Under the pieces are notes generated by a model that worked only from the letters and a program-made list of their open reading frames with translations, had not been told where the DNA came from and made no database searches. A stretch of 64,000 bases of DNA from Lentisphaeria bacterium (GTDB taxonomy: Bacteria; Verrucomicrobiota; Lentisphaeria; Victivallales; UBA1829), in assembly GCA_003526375.1 (NCBI GenBank), contig DPDG01000084.1, positions 1 to 64,000 of the forward strand, in the 5' to 3' direction. Below are positions 26,630-36,043 of this stretch, in pieces; positions within the stretch are counted from its first letter, which is position 1, and each line of letters begins with the position of its first letter. The position numbers were made by a program, and so were the translations under genes.

Positions 26630-28315
26630 TTACTTTTCTCCTATGACGAAGAAGCGGATAGCGGAATTTCTTTCCGCCTGCAGCGCCAGCATCTGTTCCA
26701 CACTCTGTTCCGGTGACTGGTATAACAGAACCCTTGTCCGTGACATCGGTGTTGCCGTCGTCTTGCCCGCTCCCATTGTCATGAAGCAGAAGATATTGGC
26801 GGTTTGGAACTGTCCCTTGAAAAAATTCAGATAGCGCCGGAACTGTTCCAGAGTCGGTTCATCAATCAGGACGACCAGAAATTTTTCTTTCAATGATTCT
26901 CCGCTTTGCAGCGGACGCAGAAGATACTCCGAATAGGCGATTTCCCCTGCGAGGTTTCCCCGCGTGAGCGGATTTGCGGGTACCGGGCAGGCGGAAGTAT
27001 TGCTTTTCCATTCCTGAAATATTCCGATTGAATCCGTGTCTCCCATCAGAATCAGGGAAACAGGGGCGGCTTTGATCCGCCTCAACTGGTCCATCTGGAA
27101 CTCTTTCCTGAAAAGTGAAGCAATGACATAAGAGTCCGTCGGGGAATAGATGACCAGCGCCTCCGCGGGAATGGCCTGTGCCGCAGTTACGAAGACTACT
27201 CCCAGGTCCGGCGGATTCATCTTCGGATATTGTGCATTGCTTTGGATTACGACGATGACGGTCAGAAGACAGAAGACCAGCAAGGAAAAACACCGCAGGC
27301 GCTCCGTGAGACTTTCAAAAATCAGAGCAGCGGGGAAAGCAAGGATCGGAATCAGAGGAATGTAAACCCGGAAATCGCCGGCTTTGAATATCAGGGCGCT
27401 GCAGAAAACGAGCGCAGTGGAGAACAGTCCCATGAGCGCGATGCGACGCTTGAACGGATCTTTCAGCAGAACTGATACCGCGAGAACGGCAGGTATGGTT
27501 AATGTGAGCGGCAGTTGTGTGACCGTGTTCCAGACAAAGGTGAGGAACTTTACCGGCGAAGTCACCGTGTTTCCGAAACTCTGCCCCTGGGCAAGTGTTC
27601 TGTAATTCAAACCATACCAGAGTATTACGAATACAGCAAAGAAAAAGAACGCGGTCAGGAGCTCCTTTCTTGCCAGCCATTCTTTCATGTCCGTCAATTT
27701 TCTGAAGTCCGTGAGCAGACAGACATAGGAGAGCGCGAGCGCCGTTACGAAGATGACGCCGCTTGTGACGCTGAGGCATGTGGCGACAGCCGATATCAGA
27801 AATAAGGCAGACCAGAGGATGCGTCTGTACTGTGATGTCCGGTCAAGCTCAAAGAAGATCAGGGAAAGCATGACGCCGGCAGTGAACAATGCCTGCAACT
27901 CATAACCGCGCGCCGTCTGGGAATAATGGATCAGGGGGATGTTCAATGCCAGCAGGAGCATTCCGAAACAGGCTCCGGCTGTGGAGCGTGTCAGGCGGCG
28001 GAGCGCAAACCATGACCCGCCCAGCAGGAAGAGCCCTGCCAGCAGGGCAGGCAGACGAAGCTGGAGCAGTTGATGCGCACCTGCGATCCGGACGGAATAT
28101 TTGATGAACAGGGTGTTCAGAGGATGGTTGTTCGGGACGGCAAGCTCGGTGAAGATTTCCCGCAGCGGCAGTTTGACATAGTGTGCAAAAGTCCAGATTT
28201 CATCATATTCCAGGTTCCGTGTCCGGAGCCCGTAAAGCCGCAGGGCAATTCCGGAAAGAACCAGCAGGAGGGTGATTCCCAGAATCAGGCAGTTTTCCTT
28301 TTTATCGTTTTCCAT
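26630..28315 (-). CDS. GT39/ArnT-like membrane glycosyltransferase
   Basis: 561 residues. Multiple hydrophobic helices and an early acidic motif, RNLEYDEIWTF, then NNHPLNTLF, typical of GT-C enzymes of the PMT/ArnT type that use lipid-phosphate sugars on the outer face of the membrane. The acceptor is unknown. Its start overlaps the Coa1-like gene by 14 bases. Last gene of the minus-strand carA operon. Confidence 0.8.
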   Translation of the reverse strand: MENDKKENCLILGITLLLVLSGIALRLYGLRTRNLEYDEIWTFAHYVKLPLREIFTELAVPNNHPLNTLFIKYSVRIAGAHQLLQLRLPALLAGLFLLGGSWFALRRLTRSTAGACFGMLLLALNIPLIHYSQTARGYELQALFTAGVMLSLIFFELDRTSQYRRILWSALFLISAVATCLSVTSGVIFVTALALSYVCLLTDFRKLTDMKEWLARKELLTAFFFFAVFVILWYGLNYRTLAQGQSFGNTVTSPVKFLTFVWNTVTQLPLTLTIPAVLAVSVLLKDPFKRRIALMGLFSTALVFCSALIFKAGDFRVYIPLIPILAFPAALIFESLTERLRCFSLLVFCLLTVIVVIQSNAQYPKMNPPDLGVVFVTAAQAIPAEALVIYSPTDSYVIASLFRKEFQMDQLRRIKAAPVSLILMGDTDSIGIFQEWKSNTSACPVPANPLTRGNLAGEIAYSEYLLRPLQSGESLKEKFLVVLIDEPTLEQFRRYLNFFKGQFQTANIFCFMTMGAGKTTATPMSRTRVLLYQSPEQSVEQMLALQAERNSAIRFFVIGEK

Positions 28316-28733
28316 CCTGTTTTCCCTGTTTTTTCAATAGATTCAGTTCTTTGCCGTCATGAAACCGGACTTTGAATTCCTGATACTGCCACCTGCCGGA
28401 AACCATGGTTCCATTCACAGACAGAAGACCGGATTTCTTCGTGCCGCTGATTTCCTGTTTGAGCCTGATTGCCCCGTTTTCTCCGCTTTCCCATGCTTCC
28501 AGTTCGCGGATATTTCCAGTCTTCAGAGGAATGCCCGCCGTCTCCTGCAGGACTCTGTCTGCCGTCAGATTTGCGAGAGCGACCTTGTAAGCATTGGACT
28601 GCACCATGTCCGCAAAAATTTTCTGCTGAATGTCCGGGTGATAGCGGAACCCGGCAGAATATGCTGCCGCCGCCGCAAGGATCAGCGCAAGCAGGAATCC
28701 TGAAAGAATCCAGAGAACTTTACTTTTTTTCAT
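28302..28733 (-). CDS. Coa1-like single-pass membrane protein
   Basis: 143 residues from the ATG at 28733, which starts right before a membrane helix (KVLWILSGFLLALILAAAAAY). The rest has the Coa1/DUF1783 layout: SNAYKVALANLTADRVLQETAG followed by strands ending SGLLSVNGTMVSGRWQYQEFKV. Such domains occur in bacteria without any known oxidase link. Overlaps neighbours on both sides, so clearly in the operon. Confidence 0.65.
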   Translation of the reverse strand: MKKSKVLWILSGFLLALILAAAAAYSAGFRYHPDIQQKIFADMVQSNAYKVALANLTADRVLQETAGIPLKTGNIRELEAWESGENGAIRLKQEISGTKKSGLLSVNGTMVSGRWQYQEFKVRFHDGKELNLLKKQGKQDGKR

Positions 28734-29538
28734 ACTTCTCCTTTGAATTGGATTTTGACAGATAAGGCTCCAGAATTCGCTGAACGGTTCCATCCTGCGA
28801 AAGCGCCGCGAAACGTGAAGTCAGGAGCCGGAGCAGTTCCGGGTCATGCCTGCGCAATGCGAAAAACAGATGCGTGGAGCTGGTTTTGATTTCTGCATTC
28901 CTGACCGTCAGATTTTTCCGTTTATGTTCCGGTATGGAAATGTTGCAGAGAAAAACGGCGCGTTTTTCCGGTGCCTGTTCCATCTCTTTGAAAATGTTTT
29001 CGGCGCTGACCGGACGTTTCAGAAGTTTTGTCTGCACCTTTGAAATGAAAAAAGTTTCCGGCGCGGAATCCGGGTAGAGCAGCTCGCTGAATACCGGTGA
29101 TTTCCCGCCGTCGCCTGACTCCGACGACTCCTTGAATTCCTGATGATGAAGAATATGGAATGAAAGTTCAAGAAAGGGTACCGCCGGAGTCAGATAGGCA
29201 GCTTTCAGTTCCTGTTCCGTAAAAAGCCCGCAAATGATATCCGCGTGCCCCGCCCGGAGAAAAGAGAACAGGGTTTCCGGCGCGGCTTTCACGACACGGA
29301 ACTGATATCCGGTATTTTTCAGCAGTTCCGTGATGAGTTCCAGTTCCATCCTGCTGAGCTGCGTCGGAACGAACCCGACAACAAGAGTGCGGTGTTCACG
29401 GATGGTTTTCATGCGCTGTTCCGCGATCAGCTCTGACGGATCGGGGAGGGGGGGAACCTGTTCCTTCCCGGATTTGCACGCGGAGAACAGGAGCGGAAGC
29501 AGAAAGACGGAAAACAGAATGGCTGATGTTATTCTCAT
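28720..29538 (-). CDS. Family 3 solute-binding-like lipoprotein
   Basis: 272 residues with a lipoprotein signal (LLPLLFSAC; Cys lipidated). TLVVGFVPTQL and the later ADIICGLF, followed by YLTPAVPFLELSF, match the two-lobe fold of amino-acid-type solute-binding proteins (SBP_bac_3). No permease genes are near, so it may be a sensor or orphan binding protein. Follows carA by about 23 bases. Confidence 0.72.
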   Translation of the reverse strand: MRITSAILFSVFLLPLLFSACKSGKEQVPPLPDPSELIAEQRMKTIREHRTLVVGFVPTQLSRMELELITELLKNTGYQFRVVKAAPETLFSFLRAGHADIICGLFTEQELKAAYLTPAVPFLELSFHILHHQEFKESSESGDGGKSPVFSELLYPDSAPETFFISKVQTKLLKRPVSAENIFKEMEQAPEKRAVFLCNISIPEHKRKNLTVRNAEIKTSSTHLFFALRRHDPELLRLLTSRFAALSQDGTVQRILEPYLSKSNSKEKYEKK

Positions 29539-29561
29539 TGAACCTCCGCTTCCGGTTCCTG

Positions 29562-30719
29562 TCAGCGTTTCATCAGATCGCGGAACTGCCGGAACAAATA
29601 GAACGGGTCATGTGGTCCCGGCGCGGCTTCGGGGTGATACTGGACACAGAACATCGGTTCTTTTTTGTGGCGCAGTCCCTCGACGGTTCCGTCATTGAGG
29701 TTGATATGTGTCACTTCGACCGTATCGGGCAGCGTTGCCGCATCAATTGCGAAGTTATGGTTCTGCGATGTGATTTCGACACTTCCCGCAAGGAGATTCT
29801 TCACCGGATGATTGCAGCCGTGATGCCCGAATTTCAGACGGTAGGTTCTGCCGCCGCATGCAATGCCGAGGATCTGATGCCCCAGGCAGATTCCCATGAC
29901 CGGAACTTTGCCGAGCAGGCTCTTTGCCGCTTCCGCCGCATACGGGAGAGCCGCAGGGTCGGCGGGGCCGTTGGAGAAGAATACGCCATCCGGCTTGAGC
30001 TTGAGCACTTCTTCCGCCGTAGTGTGGGCGGGAACCACATGCACGTTCATGCCGCAGATGCGCATGGAGCGCAGAATGTTCCATTTGATGCCGAAGTCAT
30101 AGGCGACGACATTGAGGTCCGCCGCCGGAAGCTGTTCCGGCATTCCCCAGGAACGCGTCTTGGAGAGATCCGGGTCCCAGTCGAAAGCTCGCTCGCAGGT
30201 GACTTTGGACGCATAGTCCTGATTGTCGAGCCCGCACCATGCGACAGCCTTTTTCACCCCCTCTTCGGGAGTGATTTCCTGTCCGGAACAGTGCATAAAG
30301 CCTTTGATGGTTCCTTCCCGGCGGAGTTTGGTTGTCAGTGCGCGTGTGTCAAGTCCGGCGATACAGGGAACATTGTGTTTTTTGAGAAACTCCGCGAGAG
30401 ATTCTTCAGAGCGCCAGTTGCTCGGTTCATTGTATTCGTGAATGATGAAGCCGTTCAGGAAGAGCCCGCGCGATTCCATATCGGCGGCGTTGATGCCGTA
30501 ACTGCCGATTTCAGGATAAGTCATGGTAACGAACTGCCCGGCGTAGGAGGGATCGCTCAATATTTCCTGATATCCGCTCAGGCCTGTATTGAAGACGACC
30601 TCGCCGACTTGATCGACGGGTGCCCCGACGGAATATCCCTGCATCACAGTGCCGTCGGCAAGAGCCAGAAATGCTTTTTTTTCACGTTTTTCGCGCCAGT
30701 TGTAGTTGATCTTATCCAT
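29562..30719 (-). CDS. carA: Carbamoyl-phosphate synthase small subunit (CarA)
   Basis: 385 residues, normal length. Glutaminase subunit that feeds ammonia to CarB for arginine and pyrimidine synthesis. The N-terminal [24 protein letters not shown] block and the triad (Cys in [10 protein letters not shown], His and Glu in [11 protein letters not shown]) are intact. carB is not adjacent. First gene of a four-gene minus-strand operon. Confidence 0.97.
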   Translation of the reverse strand: MDKINYNWREKREKKAFLALADGTVMQGYSVGAPVDQVGEVVFNTGLSGYQEILSDPSYAGQFVTMTYPEIGSYGINAADMESRGLFLNGFIIHEYNEPSNWRSEESLAEFLKKHNVPCIAGLDTRALTTKLRREGTIKGFMHCSGQEITPEEGVKKAVAWCGLDNQDYASKVTCERAFDWDPDLSKTRSWGMPEQLPAADLNVVAYDFGIKWNILRSMRICGMNVHVVPAHTTAEEVLKLKPDGVFFSNGPADPAALPYAAEAAKSLLGKVPVMGICLGHQILGIACGGRTYRLKFGHHGCNHPVKNLLAGSVEITSQNHNFAIDAATLPDTVEVTHINLNDGTVEGLRHKKEPMFCVQYHPEAAPGPHDPFYLFRQFRDLMKR

Positions 30720-30883
30720 AAGTGCTTTCCTCAGCGGTTGGTTCCAGTGCGGTATAAATCCGCTTAATATACATCTTATTCCGTAAAAAAAAATATGCCG
30801 TTTTTATTTTTTGCGAAATTTAATGATTGCTGTGAGGCGAAATCATTGCCTTTCCTGCGGTATGTTCTGAATACAAAAGGAAA

Positions 30884-30926
30884 CCGCAGAATCTTTTGGG
30901 CTGGTAAAAGATTCTGCGGTTTTGGA
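30884..30926. terminator. Bidirectional terminator hairpin between carA and the histidine kinase gene
   Basis: Perfect 14-bp arms at 30884-30897 and 30906-30919, with T-rich tracts on both outer sides. It lies downstream of the minus-strand kinase gene. Nothing else was recognised in the 350 bases from 30720 to 31069, apart from AT-rich sequence before carA. Confidence 0.8.
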
Positions 30927-31069
30927 TATCATTCCGGGATGGGTGTGCCGGAATGCAGGTGGCTTTGTTGAAGAGATTGTTTCCCTTCTTTATTGTCAGT
31001 TACTGTAATCTCTCTATATAACCGGAATATTACGGGAACATTACAATTTGGTAATGTTGGCGTTTTTTT

Positions 31070-32668
31070 TCAGCAGAGAGGCAGGCAGACCGTGAAAATA
31101 GAACCTTTTTCTGAACTTGCAACATGGATTTTGCCGTGGTGGGCTTCCACAATTGCGTGGACGAGAGAAAGTCCGAGGCCGTTTCCGGGAAGGGTTCTGC
31201 TTGAGTCTGCACGGTAGAACCGTTTGAAAATATTCTCAAGGTCCTTTTCCGGAATGCCGCAGCCGGTATCGCAGATTCTGATCTCAGCCATGCCGTCTCT
31301 GGCTGACAGGTCAAGCGTGATGAAACCGCCTGCGGGAGTGAATTTGATTGCGTTGTCCAGCAGGTTTGCCACGATGCGCTGTATCTTTATCTTATCCGCC
31401 GAGATCATAACCGACTCCTCCGGCAGGTTCAAACTGAACGTCTGCCCCTTTTCTTCCGCAAGGAGCTGGTAAAGATCATAAGCCTGTTCCAGAAGTTCAT
31501 TGAGTGAAAGTTTCGATTCGGATATGGTTTCGAGATTGGATTCCGTGCGCGTGATTTCCAGCATGGTATTGATCATTGCCACCATTTTTGTGCACTCCTC
31601 GGCGACATCGCATGCCATCTCCCGGTAATGTGCGAGTTCCTGCGGCCCGCTTACCGTCACTTCCGCCATGCCGCGCATTCGCGTCAGAGGCGTCCGCAGG
31701 TCGTGCGCGATATCGTCTGTGATGTGTTGAAGTTCCGTAATGAGCTTTTCCGTATTGGCGTTCATGCTGTTGAACGCCCTGACCAGATCGTCGATCTCAA
31801 CGCCGTCGTGTTCCACGGGAACCCGTTTGCTGAAGTCGCCGGACTGAATGATATGCTGTGCCGCGGCGTTGAGCCGTTCGACTCCGGCAATGAACTTGCG
31901 TGCAATGAGCCAGCCGCAGAGGGTGCCTAGACAGAGAATGGTTCCGATTGTGGAGAAAAAAATCAGAGAGTAAAGTTCCAGGCGCCGTTGCATGTAGTGC
32001 AGGCTGCGCCCGATTTCGAGGATATTGCCGTCAAAGAGCCGTTCTGTCATGACGCGGAACGGGGGATTGCCGGAAACCGTATAGAATCTGGAGGAGAGAT
32101 CCGGCATGATGTTTTCAGGAAATGCCTGCGGGAGCGGAGATTGTGCAATGACGCGTCCCTGCGGGGTCAACAGCCGGAAGAAGAGATTGCTGCTGCCTTC
32201 TTCCGCCACCATGTTCTGGAATCCTTTGCGGACCAGCGGGAGGTGATCCGCCGTCTGAACCAGACGTGTGAAAACGGTTCCGCCGGATTCCAGGCGCAGT
32301 TCATAAAGTTTTTCGTCCGCATAACCGATTACCGTGTAATAGTGAAGTTTTCTTCCGCCGCGCTCAAAGGCGAGGAGCGGTTTCAGGTTCGGAATACGCC
32401 TCTGCATTGCGTCCATCGCTTCGTCTGGCACTTTTTCCAGTGAAACTTCCCTGTCGAACCGTTTGAATTTATTATTGGTCAGATAATCGTAAAGAACCCG
32501 GTCCGCATAGCTTGTCAGCTTGTGGTCTGTCTGTCTGAGCATGCTGTTTTTCAGATAGATGAATACAAGAAGAAAACTGATTGCGGCGGAAAGGGCAAAC
32601 AGTACGGCATACCATAACGCGACTCTGAATTTGACTGTTTGAAAAATCTTCCTGTCATTCCAGGACAT
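31070..32668 (-). CDS. Sensor histidine kinase
   Basis: 532 residues. Two membrane helices (about 14-38 and 232-258) flank a periplasmic sensor domain; then HAMP, the phospho-acceptor His in ITDDIAHDLRTPLTRMRG, and the ATP-binding domain with NLLDNAIKFTPAGG, DTGCGIPEKD and GNGLGLSLVHAIVEAHHG. The layout is CusS-like, but the signal cannot be deduced. Its start overlaps the response regulator by 14 bases. Confidence 0.93.
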   Translation of the reverse strand: MSWNDRKIFQTVKFRVALWYAVLFALSAAISFLLVFIYLKNSMLRQTDHKLTSYADRVLYDYLTNNKFKRFDREVSLEKVPDEAMDAMQRRIPNLKPLLAFERGGRKLHYYTVIGYADEKLYELRLESGGTVFTRLVQTADHLPLVRKGFQNMVAEEGSSNLFFRLLTPQGRVIAQSPLPQAFPENIMPDLSSRFYTVSGNPPFRVMTERLFDGNILEIGRSLHYMQRRLELYSLIFFSTIGTILCLGTLCGWLIARKFIAGVERLNAAAQHIIQSGDFSKRVPVEHDGVEIDDLVRAFNSMNANTEKLITELQHITDDIAHDLRTPLTRMRGMAEVTVSGPQELAHYREMACDVAEECTKMVAMINTMLEITRTESNLETISESKLSLNELLEQAYDLYQLLAEEKGQTFSLNLPEESVMISADKIKIQRIVANLLDNAIKFTPAGGFITLDLSARDGMAEIRICDTGCGIPEKDLENIFKRFYRADSSRTLPGNGLGLSLVHAIVEAHHGKIHVASSEKGSIFTVCLPLC

Positions 32669-33323
32669 AACCGAATCCCCGTACCGTATGGATCAGCTTC
32701 CGTTCAAATGGTTTGTCGATTTTATCGCGCAGACGGCATACCCGTGCTTCAACGACGTTGGTCTGCGGATCGAAATTGTATTCCCATACATGTTCCATGA
32801 TCATGGTCTTGGAAACGACGCGCCCGGTATTGCGTACCAGATATTCCAGAAGCTGAAACTCCAGAGGCTGAATGTCGATTCTGACATTTCCGCGTGTGAC
32901 CCTGTGGCTCAGGAGATCGATTGTCAGATCCGCCACTGTGAGCGTTGTCGGATCGGAAGCCGTGTTTGCCCTTCGCAAAAGTGCCTGAATGCGTGCGAGA
33001 AGCTCGGAAAAGGAGAAAGGTTTTGCCAGATAATCATCGCTTCCGAGCTGAAGTCCGCGTATTTTATCTTCAACGGCATTCTTTGCACTGAGAATGATAA
33101 TCGGAGTCGTAATTTTTGCCGCACGGATTTTTTCAATTACGGAAAAACCGTCCATCACAGGAAGCATGATATCAATGACGGCGAGGTCGAACTCCTCGGT
33201 TTTCGCCTTGAAGAGTCCGGTTTTGCCGTCTTCGGCATGAACCGTGGTAAACCCTGCCTGCTTCAGCCCTTTGAGGATAAAAGCCGCAGTGCGTGCATCG
33301 TCTTCAATCAAAAGAATTTTCAT
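32655..33323 (-). CDS. OmpR/CusR-type response regulator
   Basis: 222 residues. Receiver domain with IEDDAR, the phosphorylated Asp in VIDIMLPVMDG, and Lys in LSAKNA; then a winged-helix DNA-binding domain ending KLIHTVRGFGYVLE. Partner of the kinase encoded directly downstream. Confidence 0.95.
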   Translation of the reverse strand: MKILLIEDDARTAAFILKGLKQAGFTTVHAEDGKTGLFKAKTEEFDLAVIDIMLPVMDGFSVIEKIRAAKITTPIIILSAKNAVEDKIRGLQLGSDDYLAKPFSFSELLARIQALLRRANTASDPTTLTVADLTIDLLSHRVTRGNVRIDIQPLEFQLLEYLVRNTGRVVSKTMIMEHVWEYNFDPQTNVVEARVCRLRDKIDKPFERKLIHTVRGFGYVLE

Positions 33324-33472
33324 AAGTCACTACCGTTGTAATTTGAATCTTTCGGAAAATATAATCCGGCAAAGCGGAAGTTGCAAGCCGGATCTGATTT
33401 GAATTCAAATCCGTTTTCCTGTTTTCTCCGGCAATATGATTGAAAAATAGAGAACTTTCCGTCTTTTGGTGC

Positions 33473-33500
33473 TTGACATTCCGTAATTCCGGTCTATATT
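33473..33500 (+). promoter_or_regulatory. Sigma-70 promoter of the tRNA-Ala gene
   Basis: TTGACA, a 16-base spacer and TATATT, ending 19 bases before the tRNA. A near-consensus match. Confidence 0.8.
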
Positions 33501-33519
33501 TACGCATCCAAGCTTTTAT

Positions 33520-33596
33520 GGGGTATTAGCTCAGTTGGCTAGAGCACCACACTGGCAGTGTGGGGGTCAGGAGTTCAAGTCTCCTATACTCCACCA
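33520..33596 (+). tRNA. tRNA-Ala (anticodon GGC)
   Basis: 77 bases fold into a full cloverleaf: 7-bp acceptor with the G3-U70 pair that defines alanine tRNAs, D arm GCTC/GAGC, anticodon stem CCACA/TGTGG with loop CTGGCAG (GGC at 34-36), T arm AGGAG/CTCCT with loop TTCAAGT, discriminator A and encoded CCA. It marks the left border of the accessory region. Confidence 0.96.
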
Positions 33597-33606
33597 TGAC
33601 TTTTCC

Positions 33607-33633
33607 GGCAACTCAGACGAGTTGCCTTTTTTA
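33607..33633 (+). terminator. Terminator after tRNA-Ala
   Basis: 8-bp stem GGCAACTC/GAGTTGCC with AGAC loop and a run of six T, 10 bases after the tRNA. Confidence 0.85.
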
Positions 33634-33841
33634 TTGTCGTTCCGCCCCGAAAATCGAGCTCAACCCCTCTTTTCGGAGTGCAATCAGAGAGCCGCGAAAA
33701 CCCCGTTTTTCTCTAAAATCGGGAGATCCTCTAACTTTTTCAGATTTAGAGGGGGACTTGACCCCCTCCCTTTACTTTGGCCTTTTACCTCCCTGCTATC
33801 TAGTTTTTCAAAAAAAATTGCGATTTTTTTGATATTAGGGG

Positions 33842-33888
33842 TTGACTTTTTGTTAAATATCTAGTATAATATCTAGACAAAGGAGGTT
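33842..33888 (+). promoter_or_regulatory. Strong promoter with repeat operator in the IS
   Basis: TTGACT, 17-base spacer, TATAAT. The 8-base direct repeat ATATCTAG brackets the -10 element, suggesting autoregulation by the AbrB-like protein. A strong AAAGGAGG follows before the ATG at 33892. Confidence 0.7.
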
Positions 33889-33891
33889 TAT

Positions 33892-34107
33892 ATGGGTCAC
33901 AAAACAAAAGTACAAAGCATCAAGCGCAAAAACAGTGAACAATTCTACATCAACTTCCCGATGGCATTAGCTCATGCGCTCGAATTCGAAGCGGGCGAGG
34001 AGGTCGAATGGATCGTTGCGGAAGACGGCCAACTGCTGGTACAACGCTTATCATCTCCCAAACGCACGGCAGTAAAAAAAACGCCGGTGATCCGCCAGAA
34101 GGAGTGA
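33892..34107 (+). CDS. AbrB/MazE-like small DNA-binding protein inside IS
   Basis: 71 residues. The first 45 follow the swapped-hairpin pattern (VQSIKRKNSEQFYINFPMAL, then LEFEAGEEVEWIVAEDGQLL), as in SpoVT/AbrB and MazE antitoxins; the tail is basic. Lies inside the inverted repeats, so it is a passenger gene. Its stop overlaps a GTG start for the transposase (GTGA), indicating coupled translation and probable control of transposase expression. Confidence 0.72.
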   Translation: MGHKTKVQSIKRKNSEQFYINFPMALAHALEFEAGEEVEWIVAEDGQLLVQRLSSPKRTAVKKTPVIRQKE

Positions 34108-35498
34108 GCGGCAAATTCTGGAATTTTTGGCAACAGTGTCGACCGGCATTTTCACAAAAAAGATGTTGGGAAAGAGCCGGCCGCCTGGCTTTGGGGATTT
34201 TATTGAATATGGGACGCCACACAGTGAGTCGTTCAATCAGCGCAATCGGCGACGAGCAACGCGACTGGAGTGCGCTCTATCGCCTTTTTGAACGTAATCG
34301 CATTGATTTGAGCAAAGTTCAGAAATGTATTCTTGACCATCTGATGAAGAAAGAGAAAGCAAAGGCCCCGTTGCTGGCTTTCATAGACGACACCTTACTG
34401 AAGAAGCGGGGAAAGAAAGTATCCGGCACAAGTTGGAAGCTGGACCCGTTAGGACCAAAGTTCACGCATAATTTCGTTTGGGCGCAGCGGTATATGCAAA
34501 TTTCTCTTGGGTTTCGGGAAAAAGATAATCATTGCCGGGGAATTCCGGTTTTGTTCAAGCACTGTCCGGTCCCCCGAAAACCAGGCAAATTCGCTTCGCC
34601 CGAGGCTTTTCCGGAATACAAGGCGCAACAGAAACAACATCGTCTTCCAGTCAGAGCCGCTGCGTGTATGGAAGAACTGCAAAGCCGCCTTCCTGAAGAC
34701 CTACAAACTATTTTCATTGGCGACGGCGGTTATAGCAACCGTACTGTGATTGATGCCGTCAAACGAATCAATTGTTATATTGGTCGTATTCGCAAGAATT
34801 CCAAGCTTTTCTCAATTCCGGAAACGCAAAACACAGGGAAAGGCCGAAAACGGTATTACGGTTCGGCCTTGCCGTCGCCCGAGGACATCAGGCTGGATGA
34901 TTTCGGCTGGCAAAATGTCAAGGCTTCCACCGGCAACGGCGAACACTCCTTTAAAATCAAATCCATTTCCCCGGTCCGTTCCAAAATTACCGGCGGAAAC
35001 AATATCAAAATTCTGATCGTACAACCGCTCCGCTACCGGCTGTCACAAAAAACCAGGTTGCTTTACCGTGACCCGGCGTACCTGATCTGTACCGATCCTC
35101 AAATACCTGACGCTGAAATTTTGCAATATTATCTGTGGCGTTGGGAAATTGAAGTCAATTTTAAGGACGAGAAAACCATTTTCGGAATTCATGAACCGCA
35201 AGTACGTACTGTCAATGCGGTTGAATCGCTTCCGGAATTCAGTGCGCTGATTTATGCGCTCTTTCTGCTGGCGTCCAAAGAGACATTTGGCGATGACAAC
35301 CGTTTCAGCTATCCGAAATGGCGCAGTCCGAAAACCGTCTGGCGCCCATCCACGGCCAATTATCTGGCGGCATTTCGAACCGACATTCTTACGCAAGGCG
35401 CCAATAAAAGTGGCTTCGACGCCTCGCTCAAGGAGAACGCAATGCCACTTTTATTCAAACCCGCCTGGCAAACTGTCATTTATAATGCCGCCAGATGA
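34104..35498 (+). CDS. DDE transposase, IS4 superfamily
   Basis: 464 residues from the GTG at 34104, which overlaps the AbrB-like stop; the frame is open to 34008. Catalytic Asp candidates are in LLAFIDDTLLKK (about 93) and IFIGDGGYSNR (about 206). YLWRWEIEVNFKDEK (about 338) fits the IS4 Y(2)R(3)E(6)K signature exactly and supplies the Glu. No frameshift seen. Confidence 0.88.
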   Translation: MSGKFWNFWQQCRPAFSQKRCWERAGRLALGILLNMGRHTVSRSISAIGDEQRDWSALYRLFERNRIDLSKVQKCILDHLMKKEKAKAPLLAFIDDTLLKKRGKKVSGTSWKLDPLGPKFTHNFVWAQRYMQISLGFREKDNHCRGIPVLFKHCPVPRKPGKFASPEAFPEYKAQQKQHRLPVRAAACMEELQSRLPEDLQTIFIGDGGYSNRTVIDAVKRINCYIGRIRKNSKLFSIPETQNTGKGRKRYYGSALPSPEDIRLDDFGWQNVKASTGNGEHSFKIKSISPVRSKITGGNNIKILIVQPLRYRLSQKTRLLYRDPAYLICTDPQIPDAEILQYYLWRWEIEVNFKDEKTIFGIHEPQVRTVNAVESLPEFSALIYALFLLASKETFGDDNRFSYPKWRSPKTVWRPSTANYLAAFRTDILTQGANKSGFDASLKENAMPLLFKPAWQTVIYNAAR

Positions 35499-35787
35499 GG
35501 AAAATCTCATGCCGACATCAAAAAATCGTTTTCAGGCCAAAAGGCCAAAGTAAAGAGAGGGGGACTTGACCCCCTCCGATTTTGAGTTCAACTTCCAACC
35601 CCGGTTTGCAAAAAACTATGCTGCCCGTTTTTTCAATAAGTGCGAAAAATCGCCGGGACGCGTCCTGCTGTTATCCGGAATCAGGTCGACATGTCGACTT
35701 AAAATCGGAAACGCTGTTTTCTTTCCCAAAATGATTTTTTCAAAATATCACTTAACTTTTACTGCCTGATGGTGTATCTTGGTATCA

Positions 35788-35797
35788 ACAATATTGT
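35788..35797. promoter_or_regulatory. Palindrome before the MazE-Doc operon
   Basis: ACAATATTGT, a perfect 10-base palindrome, lies 22 bases before the antitoxin ATG. Position fits an antitoxin operator. Confidence 0.4.
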
Positions 35798-35819
35798 AAC
35801 GAAATACGCGGAGGCGACA

Positions 35820-35999
35820 ATGATCAAAACTTTGACGAAACACGGCAACAGTGCCGCGCTGGTGATCGAGCGTCCGATCCTTGACCTGCTCGGAGCTACC
35901 GCCGATACTGCTTTTGAGGTGGTAACGGATGGGAAAGCCCTGATTCTGACGCCGGTCAAAGACGCGACCCGACATACCCGTTTCCGTCAATCGATGTAA
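35820..35999 (+). CDS. MazE/AbrB-type antitoxin, shortened by an in-frame stop
   Basis: 59 residues: MIKTLTKHGNSAALVIERPI is the AbrB/MazE N-terminal hairpin, with GGAGG upstream. After the TAA at 35997-35999 the same frame stays open for 15 more codons, KVGKHYAKSFEELAK, to a TGA at 36045-36047, which overlaps the doc start (GTGA). Sequence and overlap both suggest the ancestral antitoxin ended at 36047 and the TAA is a later nonsense change. Such C-terminal tails commonly bind the toxin, so neutralisation may be altered. Confidence 0.75.
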   Translation: MIKTLTKHGNSAALVIERPILDLLGATADTAFEVVTDGKALILTPVKDATRHTRFRQSM

Positions 36000-36043
36000 A
36001 AAGTCGGCAAGCACTATGCAAAATCCTTTGAGGAACTTGCCAA

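Larger units (their letters stand above)
33748..35577 (+). mobile_element. IS4-superfamily insertion sequence with AbrB-like passenger
   Basis: Inner perfect 17-bp inverted repeats (CTTTACTTTGGCCTTTT) lie at 33770-33786 and 35539-35555. Outside each is an identical 22-base sequence in direct orientation (33748-33769 and 35556-35577), itself a near-palindrome (GGGGG-ACTTGA-CCCCC). The 22-base blocks may be part of degenerate 39-bp terminal repeats or a large target duplication; the palindrome makes both readings possible. Contents: promoter, AbrB-like gene and transposase. The coding frames are intact, so it may be active. Confidence 0.8.
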
